A stretch of DNA of 64,000 nt from Pollutimonas bauzanensis (lineage in GTDB: Bacteria; Pseudomonadota; Gammaproteobacteria; Burkholderiales; Burkholderiaceae_B). The translations under genes and the position numbers were made by a program. Under the pieces are notes generated by a model. That model was not told where the DNA came from, did no database searches, and was given only the letters and a program-made list of their open reading frames with translations. Shown piece after piece: positions 1 to 7,888 of the stretch. The stretch covers positions 248,001-312,000 of the forward strand of contig NZ_FQXE01000001.1 in NCBI RefSeq assembly GCF_900129885.1. Direction: 5' to 3'. Position 1 is the stretch's first letter, and every line of letters begins with the position of its first letter.

Positions 1-307
1 GATACAGACCGAGAGTCAGGATCAGGGTTGCCAGATGATTATCGATCACCCTTTCAAGGAGCAGGAGTTCGAAAAGATACCCCAGCGCTGCTGTTGCCAA
101 AGCCGCACATACGACCGCGAGAGGATAAGGTATCCCGAACCACGATACGCATACGTATGCCGCATACCCGCCTAGAAGATAGAACCCCCCGTGTGCAAAA
201 TTCACGACACCAAGAATTCCAAAAATCAAAGTAAACCCCAAGGCAAGCAGTGCATACTGAGCGCCGAGCGCAAGCCCTATGAGGCCAGCTGAGATAAAAC
301 TATCCAC
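1..307 (-). CDS. livH: Branched-chain amino acid ABC transporter permease (LivH type), 5' part only
   Basis: Inner-membrane permease of a Liv-type ABC importer; the window edge cuts it after about 102 codons. Reading from a GTG at 307-305, the product begins VDSFISAGLIGLALGAQYALLALG and continues with hydrophobic helices. It contains NFAHGGFYLLGGY, the NFAHG signature of LivH permeases, near residue 37. The GTG is preceded by GAGGGG about 8 bases upstream, which fixes the start. It lies 23 bases downstream of the substrate-binding protein gene on the same strand, so the two form an operon that continues beyond base 1. Family assignment is firm. The transported compound is not known and need not be an amino acid. 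Confidence 0.88.
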   Translation of the reverse strand, partial: MDSFISAGLIGLALGAQYALLALGFTLIFGILGVVNFAHGGFYLLGGYAAYVCVSWFGIPYPLAVVCAALATAALGYLFELLLLERVIDNHLATLILTLGLY

Positions 308-330
308 GATCCTACCCCTCGTCTTCGATG

Positions 331-1500
331 TCAGTAATCGACCGGCGCGTCAACCCGGATCACAGGCTGTTCCTTGCCATCACGAATCGTTCCAATTCCA
401 AACGGCAATGACAGTTCCTGATTGATTTTGTACGTTGCCTGGCCAATCCACTTGCCCTCGCCAAGGTTGGGGTCGATCACATCAATCGTGCGCAGGGCTT
501 CGGCCACCTTTACGGCATCTTCATAGGTACCTGCTTTTTCAATGGCTTGCACCAAGGCCCGGCCGCCGGCAACGAATAGGTAGAAGAAGTTGTTCTCTGG
601 CGGTTCTGCGTTCAGCAACTTCTTATAGCTTTTCTGCAGCTCGAGAACATTCTCATCAATGAAGACAGGTTCAAACCAGTAGAAGTCGCGCAATACGTCC
701 ATGCCTCCGGCAACGCGAGCGATCTCGGCAGTGCCTGGACCGCCAAGACGGCCGATCACACCCTGATAGCCGGCCTGGCGCAATTGCTTGACCAGAATGC
801 CCGCGTCGCCCGGAGGGGTCGATACGGTATCCACCACATCGGGTGCATTGGCCATGATGCGCGTGACAATCGGTGCAAAGTTGGTTGTGCCGCGCTGGTA
901 ATACTCAAGCTTGGTCGGTACGCCATTTTTTTCATAAATACCGGCAACCACTTCAGCCACATCGGTTCCGGCCTGGTCGTTTGGTGCAATCGTCAACGCC
1001 TTTTTGACACCGAATTTCTCCTTGGCATGCTTCACAATTGGATCGCCCCATGCGGCAGGCCCAGGACCCATGTGAAACGTAAGAGGCCAACGAGGACCGA
1101 TGGCATCGCGAGCATAGCTATCGCTCATCATGAGCATCTTGTTGCGGGTCGCGATCGGCTTCATACCGGTGACTTCCGGTGAACCCATGGGTCCCAGGAT
1201 AAATTTGACGCCTTGGCTGACGAAATTGTTCGCAGCCGCAGCCGCCCCTTCCGCTGTATATTTCGCGTCAATGGCAATCACGCGAAGCTGGCAGGTTTCA
1301 TCGCCGACCTTCATCCCGCCCTTGGCGTTCACCTCGGCGGCCACATAGTCAGCAGCCCCCTTGATGGCGAGCCCCCACTGAGTTGCAGCCCCAGAGAGAG
1401 GGCCCGTCGCACCCAACTTAATCTCACAGTTTGCCGCTGCCACACCGGGCAAGGCAGTAATCGCGCATGCGACAACAAAGCCAACAAGCTTTCTTTTCAT
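331..1500 (-). CDS. livK: LivK-type periplasmic substrate-binding protein of an ABC importer
   Basis: Periplasmic ligand-binding protein (type I fold, Peripla_BP_6 family) that would deliver its ligand to the permease encoded just downstream. It has a signal peptide (residues 1-23, MKRKLVGFVVACAITALPG then AAA before NCE) and the typical opening KLGATGPLSGAATQWG. At 389 residues it is normal for the family, which binds branched-chain amino acids, amides, aromatic acids or other small acids; the sequence does not say which. The start is preceded by GGAGAC. A 22-bp perfect palindrome lies about 50 bases upstream of the start and is a likely operator. It is the first gene of the liv operon in this window. 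Confidence 0.92.
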   Translation of the reverse strand: MKRKLVGFVVACAITALPGVAAANCEIKLGATGPLSGAATQWGLAIKGAADYVAAEVNAKGGMKVGDETCQLRVIAIDAKYTAEGAAAAANNFVSQGVKFILGPMGSPEVTGMKPIATRNKMLMMSDSYARDAIGPRWPLTFHMGPGPAAWGDPIVKHAKEKFGVKKALTIAPNDQAGTDVAEVVAGIYEKNGVPTKLEYYQRGTTNFAPIVTRIMANAPDVVDTVSTPPGDAGILVKQLRQAGYQGVIGRLGGPGTAEIARVAGGMDVLRDFYWFEPVFIDENVLELQKSYKKLLNAEPPENNFFYLFVAGGRALVQAIEKAGTYEDAVKVAEALRTIDVIDPNLGEGKWIGQATYKINQELSLPFGIGTIRDGKEQPVIRVDAPVDY

Positions 1501-1550
1501 ACCGTCTCCTCTAAACTTCTGATTTAGTCACAATCGATTTTCTAGGCAAT

Positions 1551-1572
1551 AAAAATGAAATGTTTCATTTTT
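1551..1572. promoter_or_regulatory. Perfect 22-bp palindrome upstream of livK, probable operator
   Basis: The arm AAAAATGAAA at 1551-1560 and its exact reverse complement at 1563-1572 flank a central TG. It lies 50-72 bases upstream of the livK start, where a repressor site would overlap the promoter. The TGAAA/TTTCA core resembles IclR, GntR or RpiR family sites, but no regulator gene is adjacent in the window, so the binding protein is unknown. Confidence 0.6.
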
Positions 1573-2177
1573 GAGAAAAGTACTCTAAAAAGTAAGGCAC
1601 CGTCAACTAGGAGCCGGAGATCAAACCATATACTTTATAAGTCGAAAAAAATTCAGCGATGCAGTACCATGCAACGCCGAACTTTTCGTCTACATTATTT
1701 AATGTATAAAAATCAGATAGTTACAATAATAACGAATATGTTTTTTATCTTCCGATGTGAAATAGCATTGAGGCTGACAGACGAGTCCGTTCTTTCGACA
1801 GCAGGCAAGCCGTCGCCCATGTAAGGGTTTTCATGAATGAAACAATTTTATTTTCGGGCTGTATCGCAACTATTTAAAGCAACACAGGCCATCGGAATCT
1901 CGCTTTTTCAACCGCGCAGCGCATGGGAAGATCATGGAGCAGCGCGTGCCATGTCAGTCTTTGGCGTACGGTACAGCACTGCTTGCATTTCGCTCATTGC
2001 AAGCCCTCCGGTGAATCATGCTTCGAAAGAGCACTGGCTTTGGACGGTTTAGGTAATACGCGGCAGCGGTGGTATCGACCGCCGGGCATCCTTCATGAAA
2101 AGGTGCCAGCATCAGGCCGGTGAAGGTGTCCGGCTTTTCGCCCCGGACTAAATGCTGGCGTAAAGCGCTTCAAACCA
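1573..2177. other. AT-rich intergenic region, no recognisable gene
   Basis: About 600 bases of markedly lower GC than the surroundings (especially 1550-1900) between the livK promoter and the antitoxin gene. Short open frames exist on both strands, the longest about 70-90 codons, but they lack a ribosome binding site and resemble no family I know. I see no tRNA and no transposase remnant. Confidence 0.5.
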
Positions 2178-2465
2178 TCAAGCTGTCTCTGCTTCCAGCC
2201 TGATAACAGTACGGCTGCCCGTGGCCTCGGCATAGCGTGTGAGCGTGCGCATTGAGGGCATAGTCCGGCCGCTTTCCAGTCGGGCGACGGTGGACTGCGT
2301 TGTATGCATACGCTTGGCAATCTCATCTTGCGTCAAGCCAGCACGAACACGGGCAGCAATCAGTTCACGGGCAATCGCAAACTCGGGGGCCTGGGCGTCA
2401 TACTCGGCCCTTGTTTCGGGGTCAGCCAGCAAGCGGGCTTTCAGCTTGGATAGTTCAGTCATCAT
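2178..2465 (-). CDS. HigA-type antitoxin, XRE family helix-turn-helix protein
   Basis: Cytoplasmic DNA-binding antitoxin of 95 residues. The helix-turn-helix is visible as RVRAGLTQDEIAKRMHTTQS followed by TVARLESGR, about residues 38-66, which is typical of XRE/HigA antitoxins that bind their toxin and repress their own operon. The start chosen (2465-2463, product MMTELSKLKAR) is preceded by GGAG and overlaps the end of the upstream toxin frame by 11 bases, the usual toxin-first HigBA arrangement. An upstream ATG at 2486 is possible but less well placed. Because the toxin frame is interrupted, this antitoxin may now be an orphan. Confidence 0.85.
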   Translation of the reverse strand: MMTELSKLKARLLADPETRAEYDAQAPEFAIARELIAARVRAGLTQDEIAKRMHTTQSTVARLESGRTMPSMRTLTRYAEATGSRTVIRLEAETA

Positions 2466-2784
2466 TAAGGCTCCGTAATCGCTCATAGGCAATAGCAATG
2501 TTTTTGCGTGGGGTCTTCTGTGTTTTTTTAATGAACACATGCAGCACCGTTAATAGCTTGCCGGTGCGAGCCACGTACACAGCACGGGCAATACCATCGC
2601 GCCCGGTCATGCGCATTTCCCATAGTTTTTCCTCCAAATGCCGGATGTGCGGCATCCCCACGTTTCAGGGGCCTAGCTCTTCCAGCAGTTCGGATATATG
2701 TAAAAAGCGCGCTTGCATATCGGCGGGTATTGTCATCAGTTCATCTTCCGCGATGGGCAACAGTTTTACACGCCACGTCATCAT
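2455..2784 (-). pseudogene. HigB/Gp49-like toxin (RelE superfamily) interrupted by an in-frame TGA
   Basis: From ATG at 2784-2782 the frame reads MMTWRVKLLPIAEDELMT and runs to LLEELGP, then meets TGA at 2667-2665. It continues in the same frame as NVGMPHIRHLEEKLWEMR and on through TGRDGIARAVYVA and LHVFIKKTQKTPRK. This is the complete layout of the phage Gp49-like/HigB mRNA interferase family, about 109 residues, with a single nonsense codon. A CGA to TGA change would explain it. The C-terminal part could in principle restart at GTG 2661, but no ribosome binding site is evident. It lies directly upstream of, and overlaps, the antitoxin gene. Translation read-through or a sequencing error are the alternatives to true inactivation. 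Confidence 0.82.
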
Positions 2785-3011
2785 TTTATCTCTTTTTTGC
2801 TATGTTTGATAGTACCTCGGCCACATTGCTACGTAAGGGCGTAACTTTGGCCTTTTTCCGCTCAAGGGCGCTATACAAGGCCATCAGCATCTTTCGCTAT
2901 CGGCATGCTCATCGAAATGATGTAGCCGTGCCAGTGCATGACGGTTACCGTAGCCCCGGGAAAAGCAAAGTAAGCTTCTGAAACCAGGCGTGGCGGAAGC
3001 GATTTCGTTTG

Positions 3012-3037
3012 CGCTCTAGAATAACGCTCTAGAATAA
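3012..3037. repeat. Two exact tandem copies of a 13-base unit
   Basis: CGCTCTAGAATAA occurs twice back to back (3012-3024 and 3025-3037), about 40 bases upstream of the gene at 3074. Each unit carries TAGAAT, which resembles a -10 hexamer. It is followed by the small inverted repeat AAAGCTGGCTTT. Confidence 0.7.
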
Positions 3038-3073
3038 AGCTGGCTTTATGTCAAAACACTCAAGGAGGATGAC

Positions 3074-3595
3074 ATGGACACGGCAGCGCATGGCTTATCG
3101 AAAGAAGATATCCGTAAATATTTACACAGAATCTGCGAAGAGGCTAAGGATTTGATGCAAGCCTACGATCCGCAACTGGTGTTGGATTGGACAGAGGCCA
3201 ATTTGGCCGAAGGCGCCGCGTTCCAGGCAGATATCCGCATTCAGAAAGACGGTGCCCATACGGGTAGCGTGGCCATGACGCTCGAGAAGGATGACATACT
3301 GCAACTGGGTGGACTCTTTGGCACGCTGGCGAGCAAGAATAGTATTGCCGACTATTCGCTTGATGTAAAAATCAAGGATGTCATCTCGCATGGCACCGAT
3401 GCTGCAACCGTAAAAGCGACATGGCATGAGCACATCGTATTCCAAACGCCCTCTGGGGTAGGCCAGGATAAGAACAGCCACGTTACTGTCGACACGGAAG
3501 CCGACTGCTGTCATCTGGTCTTACGCGAGGACGGCCGCCTCAGCATTGGCTTGACGCTTTGCTCTGGTGAAGCCCGCGTGTTGAGTTCGGATTAG
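3074..3595 (+). CDS. Conserved-looking hypothetical protein, 173 residues
   Basis: I do not recognise this protein. It is soluble, acidic, and has no signal peptide or membrane segment. It starts MDTAAHGLSKEDIRKYLHRI, with an amphipathic helical N-terminus (about residues 8-40) followed by a beta-rich part that includes VDTEADCCHLVLREDGRLSI near residues 138-157. The start is well supported by AAGGAGG seven bases upstream of the ATG. It stands alone between the toxin-antitoxin remnant and a DUF1330 gene, behind a tandem 13-bp repeat that could hold its promoter. Confidence 0.75.
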   Translation: MDTAAHGLSKEDIRKYLHRICEEAKDLMQAYDPQLVLDWTEANLAEGAAFQADIRIQKDGAHTGSVAMTLEKDDILQLGGLFGTLASKNSIADYSLDVKIKDVISHGTDAATVKATWHEHIVFQTPSGVGQDKNSHVTVDTEADCCHLVLREDGRLSIGLTLCSGEARVLSSD

Positions 3596-4013
3596 CACAA
3601 GAGCCACGCGCCACACCAACAGCCCCACAGCAATCGCCGCCCAATAGATCAGACCTTCACTAGAAATCATCAATTTCATGCACGGCCCTGCAGATCTTTC
3701 TGTGTATGTGCCACCTGCCTCTCCCGATGTTCAGAAGCCGCCGCCCGCCAGAAGGCTGCCGCAACCGAGCCTGCTGCAATATTCGTCCCGAGGATCATCG
3801 GGATGGCTCCTGCCTGCGCATCCTCGCCTGCCTGCAATAAGGCCATGTCAGACATCGGGCAGGTGGTCATCGCCAGTTCCAAGATCGAGGCCGATTACAT
3901 CCGGGCAAACAATGGCGGCGAAACGCCGTTCTTGGATCGGCCGGGAATGGCAAGCTACCGCCGGGTATCACCGGAATTGCCCGGCATCGGCTGGCCGGTT
4001 GGATAGCTAATGA
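3596..4013. other. Gap with no supported gene
   Basis: About 420 bases between a plus-strand hypothetical gene and the convergent DUF1330 gene. A 52-codon minus-strand frame (3679 to 3521, MKLMISSEGLIYWAAIAVGL, one predicted membrane helix) overlaps the end of the upstream gene, and a 53-codon plus frame starts at 3845 (MSDIGQVVIASSK). Neither has a convincing ribosome binding site or a recognised family, so neither is called. Confidence 0.45.
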
Positions 4014-4334
4014 TTAGCCGAGGATATCTGCGCCCCTGTGGCCTTTTGGAACGCCCGGCACCAGCAGTACCTCCCCTTCTGTGTTGTTCATGCGCAGCGG
4101 GCGAATAGCCGCATAAGCATCAGAGCCATACCAAGCCTTCGCCATTTCCATCGAAGGAAACTCGATCACTACCAGATCCCCTGACCAAGAGCCCTCAAGA
4201 GGCTGATATGGGCCGCCGTGGACTATGTACTTGCCGGAGAAAGGTGCCAGCGTCTCATCAATACGCTGCAAATACTCGACTACTTCATCGTTGAATCGAG
4301 TTTCCCGAATTACAGCCACAGCATATGCAGTCAT
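4014..4334 (-). CDS. DUF1330 family protein
   Basis: Small cytoplasmic protein of 106 residues with the DUF1330 ferredoxin-like alpha/beta fold. It shows YAVAVIRETRFNDEVVEYLQ at the N-terminus, the conserved KYIVHGGPYQPLEG centre and VVIEFPSMEMAKAWYGSDAY. The last is the family motif in which Phe-Pro-x-x-x-x-Ala-x-x-Trp/Phe is conserved. The biochemical role of the family is not established. The start at 4334 is chosen over a TTG twelve bases upstream because GGAG lies just before it. It stands alone and converges on the gap at 3596-4013. Confidence 0.85.
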   Translation of the reverse strand: MTAYAVAVIRETRFNDEVVEYLQRIDETLAPFSGKYIVHGGPYQPLEGSWSGDLVVIEFPSMEMAKAWYGSDAYAAIRPLRMNNTEGEVLLVPGVPKGHRGADILG

Positions 4335-4475
4335 CGCCCGCTCCAAGTTTCATACGCCTCTTTTTTATCACACGCACGCGCGTCCACTCAGAGGAATGAC
4401 ATGAGCGAATACGAACTTCACACCCACGGCGCGCGCCATGCCTTCGAGCCACCCGCTGATGGCTGCTACCCGCCT

Positions 4476-5372
4476 TCACTTTTCTGCCGCTTCCCGAATC
4501 GCGTCGATGAAAGCCCGCAAGCTCGCCGGTGCATGCCGGTTGCGGGAAAAATAGATGAACAATCCCGGGATGCGCGGGCACCAGTCTTCCAGGATGGCAA
4601 CCAGGCGCCCGTCATCGAGGGCGGCGCGCGCATAGGGTTCCGGCACGTAGGCGATTCCCGTGCCGGCCACGGCCGCCTCGACCATCAACTGGCTGTTGTC
4701 CAAGGTTAGCGCGCCGGGCACGTCGATCTCCAGGGACTGTCCTCGCTTGCTGAACTCCCAGCGGTAACGCTTGCCGCTAGGCAGCCGCTGCCTGATGCAC
4801 TGGTGTCCTGCAAGCGCGTCAGGCACTTTCGGCGCGGGATGTCCCGCCAGGTAGTCCGGAGAGGCAACTGCGAGGAAACGAATGTCCGGGCCAAGGCGCA
4901 CGGCCACCATGTCCTTCGGCACGGCTTCGCCCAACCGGATGCCCGCGTCAAAGCCCTGGCCGACTATATCCACCAGGCGCCCCTCGGCCACGAGGTCCAG
5001 CTCGACGCCGGGGTAGCGGGCCAGGAACGTCGGCACCACCGTCTGCAACAGAAGGCGAATCGCGGCCTCGTTGCCATTGATGCGCAGTCGGCCCTGAAGC
5101 TGGCCGTGCGCGCCGGCAACCTCTTCCAGCGCCGTGTCGAGGTCGTGCAACAGCGGATCAAGGCGGTTCAGCAGGCGCTCGCCCGCCTCGGTGACGGACA
5201 CGCTGCGTGTCGTCCGATGCAGCAGACGGGCGCCTAGCTTGTCTTCCAGCCCGCGGATGGCGTGGCTCAGAGAAGAGCGCGTCATTCCCAGCAGATCGGC
5301 CGCAAGCCGGAAGCTGCGGTGTTCGGCCACCGCCATGAAGGCGCGCAGATCGGTCAGTGTCGGTTTGCTCAT
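4476..5372 (-). CDS. LysR-type transcriptional regulator
   Basis: DNA-binding regulator of 298 residues, a normal LysR length. The winged helix-turn-helix covers residues 1-62 (LTDLRAFMAVAEHRSFRLAA then DLLGMTRSSLSHAIRGLEDK) and the LysR substrate domain covers about 90-292. It belongs to the subgroup with the sequence LLHRTTRSVSVTEAGERLL. It is transcribed divergently from the short-chain dehydrogenase gene at 5484. The shared 110-bp gap holds a TATCAT-AACA-ATGATA inverted repeat. The usual inference is that it controls that dehydrogenase and itself. The inducer is unknown. Confidence 0.93.
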   Translation of the reverse strand: MSKPTLTDLRAFMAVAEHRSFRLAADLLGMTRSSLSHAIRGLEDKLGARLLHRTTRSVSVTEAGERLLNRLDPLLHDLDTALEEVAGAHGQLQGRLRINGNEAAIRLLLQTVVPTFLARYPGVELDLVAEGRLVDIVGQGFDAGIRLGEAVPKDMVAVRLGPDIRFLAVASPDYLAGHPAPKVPDALAGHQCIRQRLPSGKRYRWEFSKRGQSLEIDVPGALTLDNSQLMVEAAVAGTGIAYVPEPYARAALDDGRLVAILEDWCPRIPGLFIYFSRNRHAPASLRAFIDAIREAAEK

Positions 5373-5413
5373 TGGTGATTTATTTTCACCTCTTCATGCA
5401 AATAATTGGTGGT

Positions 5414-5429
5414 TATCATAACAATGATA
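5414..5429. promoter_or_regulatory. LysR-type operator between the divergent LysR and SDR genes
   Basis: TATCAT at 5414-5419 and ATGATA at 5424-5429 are exact inverted repeats separated by AACA, matching the T-N11-A dyad of LysR sites. It sits about 45 bases upstream of the regulator start and 55 upstream of the dehydrogenase start. A second inverted repeat, GGTGA-N7-TCACC (5374-5390), overlaps the leader of the regulator gene. Confidence 0.6.
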
Positions 5430-5483
5430 CGGCCATACAATCCATTCCAGTAGTTCGCCTTTTCCTCTTTCTGGATGCACATC

Positions 5484-6314
5484 ATGGTCAAGACTTGGTT
5501 CATCACTGGCACATCGACCGGCCTCGGCCGCCTCCTTACCGAGCGTCTGCTGGCGCGCGGCGACCGGGTCGTCGCCACGCTGCGCAAACCCGGCGCACTC
5601 GACGGTTTGCTCGCGCAGCACGGCGACAGCTTGCAGGTTCTGACGCTCGACGTGACGGACACCGGCGCCATGAGGATCGCCGTGGCGGACGCTTTCGCGC
5701 GCATGGGCCGCATCGATGTGGTGGTCAGCAATGCTGGCTACGGCCTGTTCGGGGCAGCCGAGGAAGCAAGCGACGCGCAGATCGAGCGCCAGATCGCTAC
5801 GAACCTGGTCGGGTCCATCCAGTTCATTCGCACGGTCCTGCCGCATCTGCGCGCGCAGGGCGGCGGGCGCATCGTCCAGGTGTCTTCCGAAGGCGGGCAG
5901 ATCGCCTACCCGAACTTCAGCCTCTACCACGCGACCAAGTGGGGCATCGAAGGCTTCGTGGAATCCGTCGCCAAGGAGGTCGCACCATTCGGCATCGATT
6001 TCCTGATCGTCGAGCCTGGCCCGACCTGCACGAATTTCGCCGAGGGCATGGATCGCGCGCCGCCCATGCCATGCTACGAAGACACGCCGGCTGGCGAAGT
6101 GCGCCGGGCGATCGCATCCGGCGCCTTCGCCATCAAGGGCGATGCCGCCAGGACGGTCGACGCGATGATTGTTGCGGCGGATGCCAAGGCTGCGCCGTTG
6201 CGCCTTGCCCTGGGCAGCACCGCCTATGCCTCGATCAGCCAGGCGCTGGCCGAGCGCTTGCGACAGTTGGAGGCGCAGAAAGCGGTGACGCTTTCCGCCG
6301 ATCGTGAGGTGTAG
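5484..6314 (+). CDS. Short-chain dehydrogenase/reductase (SDR)
   Basis: Cytoplasmic NAD(P)-dependent oxidoreductase of 276 residues. The cofactor motif is ITGTSTGLGRLL near residue 8, the second motif is SNAGYGLFG near residue 80, and the catalytic YHATK lies near residue 150. The substrate is unknown. It is divergent from the LysR gene at 4476 and is probably its target. The start was placed at MVKTWFITG. An ATG nine bases upstream (5475) is equally open and cannot be excluded, since neither has a strong ribosome binding site. Confidence 0.9.
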   Translation: MVKTWFITGTSTGLGRLLTERLLARGDRVVATLRKPGALDGLLAQHGDSLQVLTLDVTDTGAMRIAVADAFARMGRIDVVVSNAGYGLFGAAEEASDAQIERQIATNLVGSIQFIRTVLPHLRAQGGGRIVQVSSEGGQIAYPNFSLYHATKWGIEGFVESVAKEVAPFGIDFLIVEPGPTCTNFAEGMDRAPPMPCYEDTPAGEVRRAIASGAFAIKGDAARTVDAMIVAADAKAAPLRLALGSTAYASISQALAERLRQLEAQKAVTLSADREV

Positions 6315-6396
6315 CGTCCATCATCCTTCTTTGCCAGTACCGCTTTGGGGGCCGCCGGCGCGACTGCGATCCACCGGAATCGCGCCGGCAATCACA

Positions 6397-7149
6397 CTAA
6401 ACCGTGATCCCTCCATCCACGCTGAGTATCGTGCCCGTGGTAAACCCCGCGCTCGGCGAGCACAAGTATAGGACCGCCCCAGCAATCTCTTCAGGGCGAC
6501 CAGTGCGCTTCATCGGCTGCAGTCCATTGAGAAAGTCGCGGCCGCTTTCTTCCGCTCGCATCGCCTCGTTCATGGGCGTGTCGATCACGCCCGGACACAC
6601 CACATTGACCCGGACTCCTTGCGCAGCGAACTCCAATGCCGCCGATTTGGAGAGCCCGATGACCGCAAACTTGCTCGCGTTATATATCGCCGTGCCTGGA
6701 AAAGGCCGGATGCCCAGGAACGAGGCGGTATTGACGATGCCGCCACCACCACTCTGTATGAGCGCCGGAATTTCGTGCTTCATGCAAAGCGCGATGCCGC
6801 GCACGTTGACGGCCAGGATGCGGTCGATGGCCTCGGCCCTTACCTCGGTAATGGGAGTGGGCTGAAGAAAAACTCCCGCATTGTTGAAAACAAAATTCAG
6901 GCCGCCAAACGCTTCAACGGTCTGCGCGACCATTGATGCAATATCATCTTCGACTGAAACATCGGCCCGCACGAAGAGTTCTTTGCCACCTGCTTGCTCG
7001 ATGAGAGCGACGGATTCGGCGCCCTCATCTTCCCGCCGCCCGACAACGACAACGCTGGCCCCTTCTTGAGCAAAAGCAATAGCGGTGGCCCGGCCAATGC
7101 CAGAGGTGCCGCCGGTAATGAGAACGACTTTATCGGTAAATGTTTTCAT
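6397..7149 (-). CDS. Short-chain dehydrogenase/reductase, glucose/3-oxoacyl reductase type
   Basis: Classical SDR of 250 residues: cofactor motif ITGGTSGIGRAT near residue 11, NNAGV near residue 85, catalytic YNASK near residue 150, and the C-terminal SVDGGITV typical of glucose-1-dehydrogenase and FabG-like enzymes. The physiological substrate is not apparent. The start at 7149 (MKTFTDKVVLITGG) has GAGGAT upstream and is preferred to the longer frame starting at 7179. It lies 26 bases downstream of a small lipoprotein gene on the same strand, so the two are probably cotranscribed. Confidence 0.9.
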   Translation of the reverse strand: MKTFTDKVVLITGGTSGIGRATAIAFAQEGASVVVVGRREDEGAESVALIEQAGGKELFVRADVSVEDDIASMVAQTVEAFGGLNFVFNNAGVFLQPTPITEVRAEAIDRILAVNVRGIALCMKHEIPALIQSGGGGIVNTASFLGIRPFPGTAIYNASKFAVIGLSKSAALEFAAQGVRVNVVCPGVIDTPMNEAMRAEESGRDFLNGLQPMKRTGRPEEIAGAVLYLCSPSAGFTTGTILSVDGGITV

Positions 7150-7175
7150 GGGGCTAAATCCTCGAACACTGATGG

Positions 7176-7451
7176 TCATTTGCGAGAGCCGCGGCGCAAC
7201 CTTTCCAATGCGGCGTGATTCAGGCGTTTCGCTTCCTGTTCAGCGTAGTCCCGCTCTCTTGGCTCGTACGCCCCTTCATATATGCACCCGCTGCGATTCT
7301 GCCTGCAATTGTCTCCACGAGCCGAGGGCTTGGTGCCGGCATCCGAGGCCTTGGTGCCGATGCCCGGAGCTTCGGGGCCGGTGAAGGAGCACCCAACGAG
7401 TGCGCCAAAAAGAAGCGCTACGCCGCATCGACTAAACGATTGAATGGACAT
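7176..7451 (-). CDS. Small predicted lipoprotein
   Basis: A 91-residue secreted protein with a short signal sequence and lipobox (LFGALVGC, the Cys at about residue 21). A low-complexity Gly/Thr/Ala stretch and a hydrophilic C-terminus with CRQNRSGCIYEGAYEPRERD follow. Two further Cys (in NCRQNRSGC) could form a disulfide after export. No family is recognised. Probably attached to the inner or outer membrane. It is upstream of, and likely in an operon with, the SDR gene at 6397. Confidence 0.75.
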   Translation of the reverse strand: MSIQSFSRCGVALLFGALVGCSFTGPEAPGIGTKASDAGTKPSARGDNCRQNRSGCIYEGAYEPRERDYAEQEAKRLNHAALERLRRGSRK

Positions 7452-7634
7452 TTTGCCTGATCCTCCGGAGATGCTATAGCCTTTCTTGTAGCATGCTCTT
7501 GAAAGCCGTTCCTGGATGCGCGCCCGGCGAAGTCATCTGCCCCTATCAGGCACATTGTTTGCTTTCAATGCGTGTACGCAAAGCGTGAAGGCTGTTCAAC
7601 CGAGCTGCCCGGATGATGCTTATGGAGAAATATC

Positions 7635-7844
7635 ATGACACAGGATCAGAAACGCGCAAACCCCTCGCAGCAAGACCGGAAACAGGCAAAGGACAGCGCC
7701 GAGAAGAGCGAAGCGGCGGGACGGAAAGCGACGCAATTTGACGGTAATCCAAATCCGCAGGGAGCCTCTTCCCCGCCCCTTAACGGCGAGGATGACACCC
7801 CGATGGCATTTGGAAAATCCAAAGAGTCCCGCAACGATCAATAA
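7635..7844 (+). CDS. Small hydrophilic, probably disordered protein (first of a related pair)
   Basis: A 69-residue protein, MTQDQKRANPSQQDRKQAKD and onward, rich in Gln, Lys, Ser, Asn and Pro with no hydrophobic core, so probably unstructured. Preceded by GGAGAAATATC before the ATG. It shares both its leader and its opening pattern (QxQKxAxPSQQ) with the next gene at 7889, indicating a duplicated start. Function unknown. Its composition recalls stress-induced hydrophilins, but no motif proves it. Confidence 0.65.
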   Translation: MTQDQKRANPSQQDRKQAKDSAEKSEAAGRKATQFDGNPNPQGASSPPLNGEDDTPMAFGKSKESRNDQ

Positions 7845-7888
7845 CAATCCGCGCAGCCATGCCCAGACGACGCATATGGAGAAATGCC

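Noticed and set aside
28-234. 68-codon plus-strand frame at the left edge
   Set aside because: It is antisense to the livH fragment, whose NFAHG motif and ribosome binding site identify the true coding strand.
1837-2123. Plus-strand frames of 66-71 codons in the AT-rich gap
   Set aside because: No ribosome binding site, no known family, and overlapping frames of similar length; treated as chance.
3521-3679. 52-codon minus-strand frame with one membrane helix
   Set aside because: Overlaps the end of a better supported gene and lacks a ribosome binding site.
4400-4475. Plus-strand start MSEYELHTHGARHA after GAGG, resembling the opening of DUF4337 proteins
   Set aside because: Too short to judge; the frame continues antisense through the LysR gene, so at best it is a tiny remnant.
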